From positions 4,135,001 to 4,199,000 of the forward strand of contig NZ_CP036433.1 in assembly GCF_007751035.1 (NCBI RefSeq): a stretch of 64,000 bases of DNA. Reading direction: 5' to 3'. Source of the stretch: Lignipirellula cremea. GTDB lineage: Bacteria; Planctomycetota; Planctomycetia; Pirellulales; Pirellulaceae. The notes under the pieces were generated by a model that ran no database searches, was not told where the DNA came from, and saw only the letters and a list, made by a program, of their open reading frames with translations. This document shows positions 43,837 to 53,354 of the stretch, in pieces. The stretch's first letter is position 1; every line of letters begins with the position of its first letter. The position numbers and the translations under genes were made by a program.

Positions 43837-46800
43837 ATGTTTCGATTGTCTCTTGCCGCGGCGTTCCTGGCGGCGCTTGGCGGCGTTTCGCTGCAGGCGC
43901 AGAATGTGGCTCCGACCGACGCCATCCCGGCGGAGGAGCAGCAACCCAAGTTTCACCTGCCGCCCGGCTTTGAAATTCAATGCGTGCTGAGCGAGCCGGA
44001 AATCGGCCAGCCGATGAACTTGAACTTCGACGCCCGCGGCCGGCTCTGGGTGACGCACTCGATCGAATACCCGTATCCGGCGGCCGGTGAAGGGGTCGAG
44101 CCCCGCCCCGAACGCTTCGCCGGCGGCGACGGCAATGCGCCCCGCGACCGGTTGACCATCGTGGAGTCGCTCGCGGCTAATGGCAAGGCGGAGCGGATCA
44201 CGCACTTTGCTTCCGGCCTCAACATCCCCATCGGCCAGACGCCGCTGGGCGACGGCAGCGAAGCGATCGTCTACAGTATTCCCAGTATCTTCCACGTGCG
44301 CGACACCAACGGCGACGGCCAGGCCGACCAGAAAGAGACGCTCTATGCGGGCTTTGGCAACCGTGATACGCACGGCATGTCGAACGCCTACACCCGCTGG
44401 ATCGACGGCTGGATCTATGGCTGCCACGGTTTCACCAACAGCTCGACCATTCGCGACGGCAGCGGGCACGTCACGTCGATGCGGTCCGGCAATACGTATC
44501 GCTTCCGCGCCGACGGATCCCGCTTTCAACAATTCACGTTTGGCCAGGTCAATCCGTTTGGACTGACCTTTGATCCGCTGGGGAACCTGTTCGACAGCGA
44601 CTGCCACACGCTGCCCGTTTATCTGCTCATTCGCGGGGCCCTGTATCCGCACTTCGGCAACAAGCCCGACGCCCTGGGATTTGGTCCGACGATGATCGAC
44701 CATAATCATGGTTCGACCGGCATCTGCGGGCCGGCCTACTACTCGGCCGATCACTTTCCAGCCGGGTATCGCGACAGCATTTTTATCTGCAATCCGGTGA
44801 CCGGCCGGGTGCATCGGGACCAACTCAAACGGGTTGGTTCGACTTATCTGATCGATTCGCAGCCCGACTTTATCCAGTGCGACGATCCTTGGTTCCGGCC
44901 GGTCGATGCGATCGTCGGTCCCGACGGCGCCCTGTATGTGGCCGACTTTTACAACGCCGTCATCGGCCATTACGAGGTTCCGCTGCCGCACCCCAAACGG
45001 GACCGCACCCATGGCCGCGTCTGGCGGATCGTCTATCGCGGCACGAACGGCGACGCCCCGTCGCCGACGAGCGTCGACCTGACCCGTCTCACGCCGGAGC
45101 AACTGGGCGAGCGACTGGCCGATCCGAACCTGCAGGTGCGCGTCGCGGCGACCAACTATCTGCTGGACGCCTTTCCCGATCAGGCTGGCGACATCGCTCT
45201 GCCGCTCCTCCGTAGCGAGTCGGCGGAACAGCGCGTGCATAGCCTGTGGATCCTGGAACGCCTGGGCAAGTTGAATGATTCGGCCCTGCGCCAGTTGGCT
45301 GCCGACCCTGACCGGATGGTGCGGGTCCACGTGATGCGCATGCTGGCCGAGCGGGAAACCTGGCAGGAACTGGAAACCAGGATCGTCCGGCAGGGCCTGT
45401 ACGACGATGATCCGTTTGTGGTTCGCACCGCGGTTGACGCGCTAGGCTTGCACCCGGCGCTGGAAAACATCGCCTTGTTGCTGCAGTGCTGGTCCGACGC
45501 GATCGAAGGCGACACGCACCTGGTGCATACAGTGCGGATTGCGCTGCGACATCACCTGCGCGACGCCCGCTTTGTGAAAGCGTTGCCCGGAGTGCGTTAC
45601 GCTGGCGAGTCACTGCAGAAGCTGCAGCAGATGGCGGCCGTTTCCGAGAGTGCGCCCGCGCTCGGCTGGCTGGCGGCCACGCCAGCCGATCAGTTGTCGC
45701 CGGGAGTCCTTCAAAGTGCGGCCCCCTGGATCGCCCGCCTGGGCGACGACGATCAGCTGCGACGGTGGATTACGGTTTGCCAGGAAAAATTCGCCGGCAA
45801 AACGCTGCCCCAGGCGAACCTGATAGCTTCGATGGCGGCGGGTCTGGAGCAGCGGGGCCTGCAGCCCGAAGCGAGCGTCCCGCTGAAAGCCTGGTGCGAA
45901 CAATTGTCGGTCCCGTTGCTGGCCGAGATTCAAGCCGGATCGTATGACGCGAAGCAGGGACCGGCGGCCCTGGCCCTGGTGGGCCGATTCGGGGCGTCCG
46001 AGCTGGCGCCGAAATTAGGGATGCTGGCCGGCGATGCGAAACAGACCGGGGAACTGCGCGTGGCGGCCGCCCAGGCGCTAATTGCCCTGGACGCTCGTCC
46101 CGAGGGGCTCGCCGCCCTGCAGTCGCTGCTTGCCGATGCGACGGCGGGGCTCGATATCCGACGCACGGCGGCCCAGGCGCTGGGGGCTGTCGATGCCGAA
46201 GCGGCCCGTTCCATGCTGGTCGACGCCGCTCCGCATTCGGCCGCTCCGCTGCAGCGGGAGATTGCCCTCGCACTATGCCAGACTCGGGCCGGCGCGGAGC
46301 AACTGCTGGGGGCGATCGCACTGGGCAAAGCGTCTGCCCGGTTGCTGCAGGACCAGACCGTCGGCGAGCGTTTTGCAGGGCAAGCGACCGCCGAGATGAA
46401 AACGCAGGCCGCCATGCTGACGCGGGACTTGCCTTCGGTGGAGTCACGACTGGCCGAATTGATTACCGAGCGGGCGGCCGCCTTTGCGGACCAGCCTGTT
46501 TCGGTGGAACGAGGCGAGCAGGCCTTCAAAAAGCATTGCGGCGCCTGCCACCGTTTTGGTCCCACCGGCCCGGCGATTGGCCCGCAACTGGATGGCGCCG
46601 GCAAGCGGGGCGTTGCTCGTCTGCTGGAGGATGTGCTCGACCCGAATCGGAACGTCGATGCGGCATTTCGCACGGTGAATGTGCTAACCAGCGACGGCAA
46701 GGTGATCAGCGGTCTCAAGCAGCGCGAAGAAGGGGAGGTCTTGGTGCTGGCTGACCAGCGCGGGCAAGAGATTCGCATTCCGCGGGACGACATCGATCAG

Positions 46801-46899
46801 ATTCGCAATTCGCCGTTGTCGCTCATGCCGGCCAACATGGCGGAAGCTTTGCCGGAAAAGGATCTCTACGACCTGCTCAGCTATCTGCTCAGCAAGTAG
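43837..46899 (+). CDS. PVC-type propeller/HEAT/cytochrome c protein
   Basis: A 1020-residue exported protein. After a signal peptide (ending near LQAQ) comes an about 350-residue beta-propeller of the membrane-bound dehydrogenase type (FHLPPGFEIQCVLSEPEIGQPMNLNFDARGRLWV and similar blocks). A helical HEAT-repeat region follows (about 400-850), then a C-terminal c-type cytochrome/PVC haem domain with CGACH at 901-905 and GLKQREEGEVLVLADQ near 970. Family members are typical of Planctomycetes and are presumed to oxidise sugars or similar substrates and pass electrons to the haem. Substrate unknown. Confidence 0.9.
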   Translation: MFRLSLAAAFLAALGGVSLQAQNVAPTDAIPAEEQQPKFHLPPGFEIQCVLSEPEIGQPMNLNFDARGRLWVTHSIEYPYPAAGEGVEPRPERFAGGDGNAPRDRLTIVESLAANGKAERITHFASGLNIPIGQTPLGDGSEAIVYSIPSIFHVRDTNGDGQADQKETLYAGFGNRDTHGMSNAYTRWIDGWIYGCHGFTNSSTIRDGSGHVTSMRSGNTYRFRADGSRFQQFTFGQVNPFGLTFDPLGNLFDSDCHTLPVYLLIRGALYPHFGNKPDALGFGPTMIDHNHGSTGICGPAYYSADHFPAGYRDSIFICNPVTGRVHRDQLKRVGSTYLIDSQPDFIQCDDPWFRPVDAIVGPDGALYVADFYNAVIGHYEVPLPHPKRDRTHGRVWRIVYRGTNGDAPSPTSVDLTRLTPEQLGERLADPNLQVRVAATNYLLDAFPDQAGDIALPLLRSESAEQRVHSLWILERLGKLNDSALRQLAADPDRMVRVHVMRMLAERETWQELETRIVRQGLYDDDPFVVRTAVDALGLHPALENIALLLQCWSDAIEGDTHLVHTVRIALRHHLRDARFVKALPGVRYAGESLQKLQQMAAVSESAPALGWLAATPADQLSPGVLQSAAPWIARLGDDDQLRRWITVCQEKFAGKTLPQANLIASMAAGLEQRGLQPEASVPLKAWCEQLSVPLLAEIQAGSYDAKQGPAALALVGRFGASELAPKLGMLAGDAKQTGELRVAAAQALIALDARPEGLAALQSLLADATAGLDIRRTAAQALGAVDAEAARSMLVDAAPHSAAPLQREIALALCQTRAGAEQLLGAIALGKASARLLQDQTVGERFAGQATAEMKTQAAMLTRDLPSVESRLAELITERAAAFADQPVSVERGEQAFKKHCGACHRFGPTGPAIGPQLDGAGKRGVARLLEDVLDPNRNVDAAFRTVNVLTSDGKVISGLKQREEGEVLVLADQRGQEIRIPRDDIDQIRNSPLSLMPANMAEALPEKDLYDLLSYLLSK

Positions 46900-46965
46900 G
46901 GAACCGAAGGTAACTACTGTCGATTCGGGTTTTCGTTTTGCGAAATCGTTTGCGCAGAAAGACGT

Positions 46966-46982
46966 CTTTTGCTCCGCAAAAG
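46966..46982. repeat. Small perfect hairpin after the cytochrome gene
   Basis: CTTTTGC and GCAAAAG with a TCC loop lie about 65 bp after the stop; flanking GAAAGA and TCTTTC extend the symmetry. It may be a terminator but the T tract is inside the stem. Confidence 0.35.
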
Positions 46983-47148
46983 AACGCGATCTTTCACGGA
47001 GTGAGAGTCGACTGTCCGGCGTCAGTTCCTGCTCAAAACGACGAACCCGAATCCTTCCGGCGTTTCGGCGGGCGTTGATCCTGGACGGGAGTGGTTGGTC
47101 CGTCCATAATGGCGCCCAACCATTATCCTGGTGCGTGGAGAGTAATCG

Positions 47149-48282
47149 ATGAATCGTCGTGTTTCAGTATTTGTCGTGGCGTGGGTTTTTTCCGTTTTAG
47201 CGCTGGCCGTTTCGGGCCAGGCCTGGGAGAAGAAAGCAAAAATGAGCGTTGAGAGTTCGTCGTACGGAAAGACGGCCGATGGCAGCCCGATCACCCTGTA
47301 TACCTGCACCAATGAGAATGGGCTGGTGCTGAAAATGATCGACTATGGGGCGATCGTGGTTTCGATGCAGACGCCGGATCGGGACGGCAAGCTGAAGAAT
47401 ATTACGCTCGGCCATGACTCGCTGGCCGGCTATGAAATGAAGCATCCCCATTACGGCAGCACGATCGGCCGGTACGGGAACCGCATCGCCAAAGGGAAAT
47501 TCACCATCAATGGCCAGGAGTATTCGCTGGCCATCAACAACGGGGTGAACCACCTGCATGGCGGCCTGGTCGCGTTTGATCGCGTGGTGTGGAAGTCAGA
47601 GCCGGTCGAGACCGCCGACGCCGTCGGCGTAAAATTCACCCGCCTCAGCAAGGATGGCGAAGAAGGCTATCCGGGCAACCTCGACGTGACGGTCGTTTAC
47701 ACGCTCACCCAGAACAACGAACTGCGCATCGACTACACGGCGACGACCGACAAGCCGACGCATCTCAATCTGACCAACCACAACTACTGGAACCTGGCGG
47801 GCGCCGGAGCCGGGAAGATTCTCGACCACCAGCTGCAGGTCAACGCCGACCAGTATGTGCCGGTCGACGATAACCTGATCCCCACCGGCAAGCTGGCCGA
47901 CGTGGCCGGCACGCCGCTTGATTTTCGCGAGTTCCATCGCGTGGGCGAGCGGATCCAGCAGATCGAAGCCGATCCGATTGGTTACGACCATTGCTACGTG
48001 ATCCAGCGTTCCCAGCCCGGCATGGCGGTCGCCGCCAAGGTGAAGGACCCGTCCAGCGGCCGCACGATGGAAGTCTCCACCACGCAGCCCGGCATCCAGT
48101 TCTACTCCGGCAATTTCCTCAACGGCTCCGAAGCGGCCCATGGCCATCAGCAGTACGAAGGTTTTTGCCTGGAAACCCAGCATTACCCCGACACGCCCAA
48201 CCAGCCCACCTTTCCCACGACGCTGCTCAAGCCGGGGGAAACCTATCACCAGACGACCGTGCATCGCTTCGGCGTGGAATAG
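47149..48282 (+). CDS. galM: Secreted aldose 1-epimerase
   Basis: A 377-residue galactose mutarotase-type protein with a signal peptide (ending near VSGQA). Family markers are NHLHGG near 134-139, the TNHNYWNLAG block near 205, and CLETQHYPDTPNQPTFP near 340 with the catalytic Glu. It interconverts alpha and beta anomers of free hexoses. Export suggests action on sugars released outside the cytoplasm by nearby secreted glycan enzymes, which is inference. Start at the ATG at 47149. Confidence 0.92.
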   Translation: MNRRVSVFVVAWVFSVLALAVSGQAWEKKAKMSVESSSYGKTADGSPITLYTCTNENGLVLKMIDYGAIVVSMQTPDRDGKLKNITLGHDSLAGYEMKHPHYGSTIGRYGNRIAKGKFTINGQEYSLAINNGVNHLHGGLVAFDRVVWKSEPVETADAVGVKFTRLSKDGEEGYPGNLDVTVVYTLTQNNELRIDYTATTDKPTHLNLTNHNYWNLAGAGAGKILDHQLQVNADQYVPVDDNLIPTGKLADVAGTPLDFREFHRVGERIQQIEADPIGYDHCYVIQRSQPGMAVAAKVKDPSSGRTMEVSTTQPGIQFYSGNFLNGSEAAHGHQQYEGFCLETQHYPDTPNQPTFPTTLLKPGETYHQTTVHRFGVE

Positions 48283-48411
48283 GGCCGGCAGGCCGTAAAC
48301 CCGGTCAGGTTGGTCTTGCCGTTGGGACGGCAGAACGGGTATGTAGGATGTATAGGGCGGCGACGTTCGTTTGTCGCGGCCGAATTGCGCATTCATGGAA
48401 GGATGGCGACA

Positions 48412-49809
48412 ATGGGGATGCGTCTTGTACTCCTGGGTCTTTGTGTGCTGGCGGCAAGCGGTTGCCAGCCTTCGGACGTTCAGCAGACGGCGGCCAGTCT
48501 GGAAGCGATGGGGCGTTTCGAAGGCGACGTGATCGCTTCCTGGGACGCCGACGGACGTAACATGACGCTCCGCGAGGCGTTTGCCTTTGTGGATTCCAAG
48601 GAACGTCGCTGGCTGGCGCCTGCCGGATCGGTCGTGAATGGCGCTTCCATCCCGGCCGCTTTCTGGACGGTGATCGGCGGTCCTTTCGAAGGCAAATATC
48701 GGAACGCCTCCGTGGTTCACGATGTGGGCTGCGAAGAAATGACCCAGACCTGGGAAGACGTGCATCGCATGTTTTACGAAGCCTGCCGCAGCGGCGGCGT
48801 CGATGAAAACACGGCCAAAGTCCTGTATTATGCGGTCTACCATTTTGGCCCGCGCTGGAAAGTGCAGACGGAAACGGTCGTCGAAAACCAGGTGAACGCC
48901 AACGGCCAGATGGTCGAACAGCCGGTCGATGTGCAGACCGTGGTGCGGCTGGATCCGCCGCCGCCGACCGTCGAGGAAATCGCCCAGGTTAATGAGTTCA
49001 TTTCGGAAGAAGATCCCCAGTTGGCGACGATCGAAACGGTGCGTCGTGATACGCTGCATTGCCATTGCGGCAAGCTGAAGGACGGCCATACCCATTCCCA
49101 CGATCATGACCATGATCACGCTCGCCCGGAAAAAGGGGTGGTTTCGCTCCAGACCGAAGCGCTGCCGATCGGCGGCAAGGAACCGCAGCGACTGCCCGAG
49201 GTCGATACCTCGTCCCATTCTCCGCTGCTGAAAAAGTTTGAAGGCCGAGGACGATGGGCCCGAGGCGGTTTCGCCCAGTTTAACGGCAGCGGTCGCTCCC
49301 GATACAGCGGCCACGATCGCTCGCCAGCAGGCGGCCAGGAACGTACGCATTTCAGCGGACAGGATCGCACCCAGTTCAGCAGCCAGGAACGTACGCATTT
49401 CAGCGGCCAGGAACGTACCCAGTTCAGCAGCCAGGATCGCTCGCAGTTCGGCAGCCAGGAAGGTTCTCCGTACGGACAGCGCAGCGGACGTTCGTTCGAT
49501 CGCGACAACGGCGGCGCCCAGGCTACGCTGGCTCCGCCGCAGATGCCGCAGCAGCAGGTTGCGCTGCCGGCGATCACGCCGGAAGAAACCCAGTGGGCGA
49601 CGACGGTGGTGCAGCAATACCTGGAGAAAGAGTCGAGCAAGGTGCGTCCGGCTGACTACCAGGTGGAGCGGTTGCGGTACGGCTATCGCGTGCTGGTGCA
49701 GTTCATTCACCAGGCTGAAGATGGCGAGGCCTATACGTATGCCGGCGGCAGCACCAGCATTCGGCTGAATCCGCAGGGCCAGATCATGGAAATGATCAAC
49801 GGGAGCTGA
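48412..49809 (+). CDS. DUF1353 lipoprotein with His-rich stretch and octapeptide repeats
   Basis: A 465-residue putative lipoprotein (lipobox VLAASGC). Residues about 45-165 match DUF1353 by pattern (WLAPAGSVVNGASIPAAFW, VVHDVGCEE, FYEACRSGGV, YYAVYHFGPRW), a domain known from phage-related and bacterial proteins of unknown role. A His-rich segment near 215-240 (HCHCGKLKDGHTHSHDHDHDH) could bind metal ions. Residues about 307-350 are tandem octapeptides (SGQERTHF type). The C-terminal 80 residues form a compact region ending GGSTSIRLNPQGQIMEM. The ATG at 48412 sits 9 bp after GGAAGG. Confidence 0.82.
   Translation: MGMRLVLLGLCVLAASGCQPSDVQQTAASLEAMGRFEGDVIASWDADGRNMTLREAFAFVDSKERRWLAPAGSVVNGASIPAAFWTVIGGPFEGKYRNASVVHDVGCEEMTQTWEDVHRMFYEACRSGGVDENTAKVLYYAVYHFGPRWKVQTETVVENQVNANGQMVEQPVDVQTVVRLDPPPPTVEEIAQVNEFISEEDPQLATIETVRRDTLHCHCGKLKDGHTHSHDHDHDHARPEKGVVSLQTEALPIGGKEPQRLPEVDTSSHSPLLKKFEGRGRWARGGFAQFNGSGRSRYSGHDRSPAGGQERTHFSGQDRTQFSSQERTHFSGQERTQFSSQDRSQFGSQEGSPYGQRSGRSFDRDNGGAQATLAPPQMPQQQVALPAITPEETQWATTVVQQYLEKESSKVRPADYQVERLRYGYRVLVQFIHQAEDGEAYTYAGGSTSIRLNPQGQIMEMINGS
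49330..49461 (+). repeat. 24-bp tandem repeat encoding (S/G)xQ(E/D)R(T/S)(H/Q)F
   Basis: About five and a half in-frame units of 24 bp lie inside the DUF1353 lipoprotein gene, alternating SGQERTHF- and SSQERTQF-type octapeptides. The pattern suggests a two-unit (48-bp) higher-order repeat from earlier duplication. Confidence 0.85.
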
Positions 49810-49840
49810 TTCGCCCCCGATGGCAAAGCAGGGCCGTAGT

Positions 49841-50575
49841 TCACGGCCCGTTTCCGGCGTCGACTTGTGCGGCGGCGCCCAGTACGGCCGCCAGCGCCAT
49901 GGCGGCCGTTTCCACGCGCAGGATCCGCGGTCCCAGACTGATCCAACGCCAGCCCGCTGCTTCCGCCAGGGCGACTTCTTCGTCGGTAAAGCCGCCTTCG
50001 GGACCGATCGCGCAGCATACCCCAGCCGCCGGCGACGCAGCCGTCGCCAGGGAGTACAGCGGTTGGCCGCCGGGATGCGCCAGCCAGCGCGCCGCCTGCG
50101 GATCGGCCGCCTGGACCCAGTCGGGCAGCGTTGCTCCCTCCGTAATCTCCATGAGCCGGTTCCGCCCGCACTGTTTGCTGGCTTCGATGACCGTTCTCCG
50201 CAATCGGTCCAGCACGTTGTCGCTCAGGCGAGCGACCTGACGGGTCGTTTCCAGGGGAACCAGGGTGGAAACGCCCAGCTCGACGAGTTTTTCGACCATC
50301 GTCTTTTGGCGATCCCCTTTGGGCAGCGCGGCGGCGATGGTGATGCGGCAGGGGGACTCGCGGTCGATCTCGCGGCGTTCCAGAATGCGGACCTCGACGG
50401 CGGACCGGCGGATGCTGGCGACCTCGGCGGCGAATTCGGCTCCGGAGTTATCGAACACGATCAGCGGATCGCCGACTTTCGCCCGCATGACGCGGGTCAG
50501 GTGCTGGGCTTCCAGCGGGCCGAGTTCAATGGCGGGACCGGCGACCGGCGTTTCAGAAAAGAAGCGTTGCGACAT
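49841..50575 (-). CDS. rsmE: 16S rRNA m3U1498 methyltransferase
   Basis: A 244-residue SPOUT-family enzyme that methylates U1498 of 16S rRNA. The N-terminal PUA-like domain has LEAQHLTRVMRAKVGD; the knot domain has AALPKGDRQKTMVEKLVELGV, EASKQCGRNRLMEI, the SAM-binding IGPEGGFTDEE near 195, and LGPRILRVETAA near 220. Length and motifs are those of the family. It is convergent with the DUF1353 gene and has no operon partner. Confidence 0.95.
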   Translation of the reverse strand: MSQRFFSETPVAGPAIELGPLEAQHLTRVMRAKVGDPLIVFDNSGAEFAAEVASIRRSAVEVRILERREIDRESPCRITIAAALPKGDRQKTMVEKLVELGVSTLVPLETTRQVARLSDNVLDRLRRTVIEASKQCGRNRLMEITEGATLPDWVQAADPQAARWLAHPGGQPLYSLATAASPAAGVCCAIGPEGGFTDEEVALAEAAGWRWISLGPRILRVETAAMALAAVLGAAAQVDAGNGP

Positions 50576-50736
50576 GCGGTCTCTTGGGGTGGAATGTCAG
50601 CCGTCAGGCCTGGCGGAGTGTTGAAGGCGAAAGGGGAAAGTCCGTATCGACTTGGTGTCGCGGTTGCTCCATAATAAGCCGCAGAATGCCCTGCCGGGTG
50701 ACTTCTCCTAAGTTCTCCATGGAAAGGATGCTAAAC

Positions 50737-51096
50737 ATGAGCAGTAGTCCCGACAAGCCCGCCGCCGAAGGCGCGGCGGCCGAACCGCAAGCGGCCCGCC
50801 GGCGGATTGAAATCGACGACTCGCAGGCGATCACTGCGTACGCGAATTTCTGCCGGGTCACTGGCGCTTTTGAAGAGCTGCTGATCGATTTCGGCCTGAA
50901 CGCCGAAGCTCCGGGCATGGAGCAGACCAAACCGGTCAAGATCGACCAGCGGATCATTGTGAACTACTGGACAGCCAAGCGGATGCTGGCGGCGTTGCAA
51001 CTGTCGGTCGCCCGACACGAACAACTGTTCGGCGTGCTGGAAACAGATATCCACAAGCGCGTTCGTCGCCCCGCTGGCGAGCAGGAAAAGAAGTAG
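50737..51096 (+). CDS. DUF3467 family protein
   Basis: A 119-residue protein of unknown function. An Ala/Pro-rich N-terminus of about 30 residues precedes a conserved core (ANFCRVTGAFEELLIDFGLNAE, KIDQRIIVNYWTAKRMLAALQLSVARHEQLFG) that matches DUF3467 by pattern, including the VxxNYxT/AKR block. The C-terminus is basic. The ATG at 50737 follows AAGGA by 9 bp and is clearly better than longer starts. It stands alone between rsmE (divergent) and pheA (convergent). Confidence 0.85.
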   Translation: MSSSPDKPAAEGAAAEPQAARRRIEIDDSQAITAYANFCRVTGAFEELLIDFGLNAEAPGMEQTKPVKIDQRIIVNYWTAKRMLAALQLSVARHEQLFGVLETDIHKRVRRPAGEQEKK

Positions 51097-51304
51097 CAGA
51101 CCGCCTTCGCGAACTGCCGGGAGAACGAACTCGCAAGGCAGGTCGGCGGAGAACGGCCGGCCGTGCGGTGAGGGAGTGCCGCCCCAGGTGACTTTGCTCC
51201 CTGTGCGACTTGATTCCCTATGCGCTTTGCCCAACAGCCCGCATTCTCGCGCGCCTGCTGTACTGATGGCGATGGCAGGGAAGCGTCGCGAAGGGAAGCG
51301 TCGC

Positions 51305-52390
51305 CTAGTCGACGGGAGTGGCTTTCTGGTAGGAACCCAGGACTTCCAGACGTTCGGCCTTCTTTTCCAGTGCGGCCAGGGCTTTGGTCACCTCGGCGTC
51401 TGTGCGGTGGCCTTCCATCTCGACAAAGAACAGGTATTCGGCGTCGGGCCCGTGGACGGGGAAGGATTCAATCCAGGTCAGATTGAGTCCGCCGCGTTTG
51501 AAGATCGCCATGGCGTCGGCCAGGGCGCCAGGTTCATGAGGAATCTGAAACATGGCGGCCGTTTTGTCGTTGCCGGTCCGCTTGCCGGGTTCGCTGCCAA
51601 TGACGGCGAACCGGGTGAGGTTATAAGGGTTGTCTTCGATCTTTTCGGCGATTGCCCTGAGTCCATAATTGACGCCCGCTTGCCGACTGGCAACGGCGGC
51701 AATGCCGGGACGTTCTGCCGCCAGGCGGGCCGCCGCGGCCGTGCTGGTGACTTCGACCACCTTGGCGCCAGGCAGGTGCTTGGAGATCCAGTTGCGGCAC
51801 TGGGACAGCGCCTGGGGCTTGCTGTAAACTTCGCGCACTTCGTCGTGTGAACACATTCCGAGCAGATAGTGGTGGATCCGCAGCTGCACTTCGCCGCAGA
51901 TCTGCACCGGCAGTCGGGCGAACATGCCCAGCGTATCGACCACTCTTCCATCGGTCGAGTTTTCGATCGGCACAATGCCATAGTCGGCCTGGCGGCGATT
52001 GATGGCCTCAAACACGGCGGCAATGGTCGCCAGTCCCTGCATTTCGACATTGGCGCCGAATCGCTCGATGGCGGCCAGATGGCTGTAGCTGAACTGTGGT
52101 CCCAGATAGACAATGTTCAGCGGCTTCGCCAGCTGACGAGAGCCGCTTAGCATCTCGCGAACCATGCCGCGCAGGTAGGGCTCGGCCAGCGGGCCTTTAT
52201 TGGCTTTCAAAATCTTTTCGATCACGGCCTGTTCATGGTCCGGATCATACGACGATTGTCCCGCTGTCTGGCGCGCTTCGGCGCGGTCGGAGGCCAGGGC
52301 CGTGCGCTCTGAGAGCAACTTGACCAGATCCCGATCCAGCCGATCCAGTTTTTTATCAATTTCCGCAAGGGAGGATTTGCGTTTGGCCAT
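51305..52390 (-). CDS. pheA: Chorismate mutase/prephenate dehydratase (P-protein)
   Basis: A 361-residue bifunctional enzyme of phenylalanine synthesis. The AroQ chorismate mutase domain is residues about 5-90 (IDKKLDRLDRDLVKLLSERTALA). The prephenate dehydratase domain (about 97-270) has LGPQFSYSHLAA, VPIENSTDGRVVDT and LTRFAVIG; the C-terminal ACT domain (about 282-355) has PGALADAMAIFKRGGLNLTWIESFP and probably mediates Phe feedback inhibition. The ATG at 52390 (MAKRKSSLAEID) was chosen; the longer frame has no family match. Single gene. Confidence 0.94.
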   Translation of the reverse strand: MAKRKSSLAEIDKKLDRLDRDLVKLLSERTALASDRAEARQTAGQSSYDPDHEQAVIEKILKANKGPLAEPYLRGMVREMLSGSRQLAKPLNIVYLGPQFSYSHLAAIERFGANVEMQGLATIAAVFEAINRRQADYGIVPIENSTDGRVVDTLGMFARLPVQICGEVQLRIHHYLLGMCSHDEVREVYSKPQALSQCRNWISKHLPGAKVVEVTSTAAAARLAAERPGIAAVASRQAGVNYGLRAIAEKIEDNPYNLTRFAVIGSEPGKRTGNDKTAAMFQIPHEPGALADAMAIFKRGGLNLTWIESFPVHGPDAEYLFFVEMEGHRTDAEVTKALAALEKKAERLEVLGSYQKATPVD

Positions 52391-52635
52391 AAGAGACGGA
52401 TCCGCAAAGGCGAGGGCGGGGATGGAGAAAGCCAGAGGCGCACCGAATGGAGCCGAGTGTAATCGGCCTGGGCGCGAGTGCAACCATTGACGCCGCTTTG
52501 AGATCGCGAATTCGGGGAATCAGGGGGAGGCGAAAACCCCCTGAACGGCACTTTCGTTCAACGTTTCCACTGCGAAACGCCGTTTTCGCCGCTTTCCGGC
52601 CCCTGCAGGATTTTCGAAAGGGCGCAGCGGCACGA

Positions 52636-53085
52636 TCAGGGGAAGGCCGCATCGCGGAACAAGGCGTCGCATTCTTCACGCAGGATTCCCCCTTCCACCA
52701 GGCAGGCGCCCTGGGGAAACCGTGCGACGACTTCGGCGGCGGGAATCTCGATCTGGCGCCATCCGAGTTCCTGCAGCCGGGCAATGTCGACGCCGAAATA
52801 GACCTCGCCGATGCCCGACCATAAAATGGCGGACTGGCACATGGGGCAAGGTTCCGCCGTGGTGTAAAGCGACAACGGGGACCAGTCGCCGGGGCGATGC
52901 TCGGTGGCGCAGCGGTTGATGGCGTCGATCTCGCCATGCCAGGTCGGATTGAGGGAACTGCGGTTGAAACCGTCCGCCACAATCTGGCCGTCCCGTCGGT
53001 CGACAATGACCGCGCCAAAGGGATGGACCTTATTGTTCCGCGCGGCTTGAATCGCTTTCTGCATGTAGTAGTCGTGGGGCTGCAT
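52636..53085 (-). CDS. Nucleoside/cytidine-type deaminase (guanine deaminase-like)
   Basis: A 149-residue zinc deaminase of the CMP/dCMP-deaminase superfamily. Zinc ligands are His50 and the PCPMC pair Cys80/Cys83, with catalytic Glu52 in WHGEIDAI. HPFGAVIVDRRDGQIVADGFN is the family N-terminal block. It resembles guanine deaminases more than TadA, but the substrate is not certain. The start at 53085 follows GGAG. It is divergent from the cytochrome/HEAT gene, with a 269-bp gap. Confidence 0.88.
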   Translation of the reverse strand: MQPHDYYMQKAIQAARNNKVHPFGAVIVDRRDGQIVADGFNRSSLNPTWHGEIDAINRCATEHRPGDWSPLSLYTTAEPCPMCQSAILWSGIGEVYFGVDIARLQELGWRQIEIPAAEVVARFPQGACLVEGGILREECDALFRDAAFP

Positions 53086-53354
53086 TGGACCACTCCTTTC
53101 TTCCATCTCGATCGTATCCTGCAGGACGGGGGAATCATAGGCGACCCCCGCAGCAGGAAAGCCTTGGCGGGGTCGCAGTGGTCCCGCAAGGAGGGGTTCC
53201 GGCCGCACAGGCCAGGCGTTTGCGTCCAGCCGACTTCGGTATAAGATGTTTAGTTTGTGTGGTTGCGATATCCACTGCGATGCGGCGCGCAGGACGGCCG
53301 TCCTGTGCTCTCGCGAATGTGACGATCTTCTTTGACGATGACCCAGGTGCCCCG

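Noticed and set aside
43549-45330. 593-codon minus-strand open frame opposite selA end and the cytochrome gene
   Set aside because: It spans two convincing plus-strand genes and their gap, and shows no motif.
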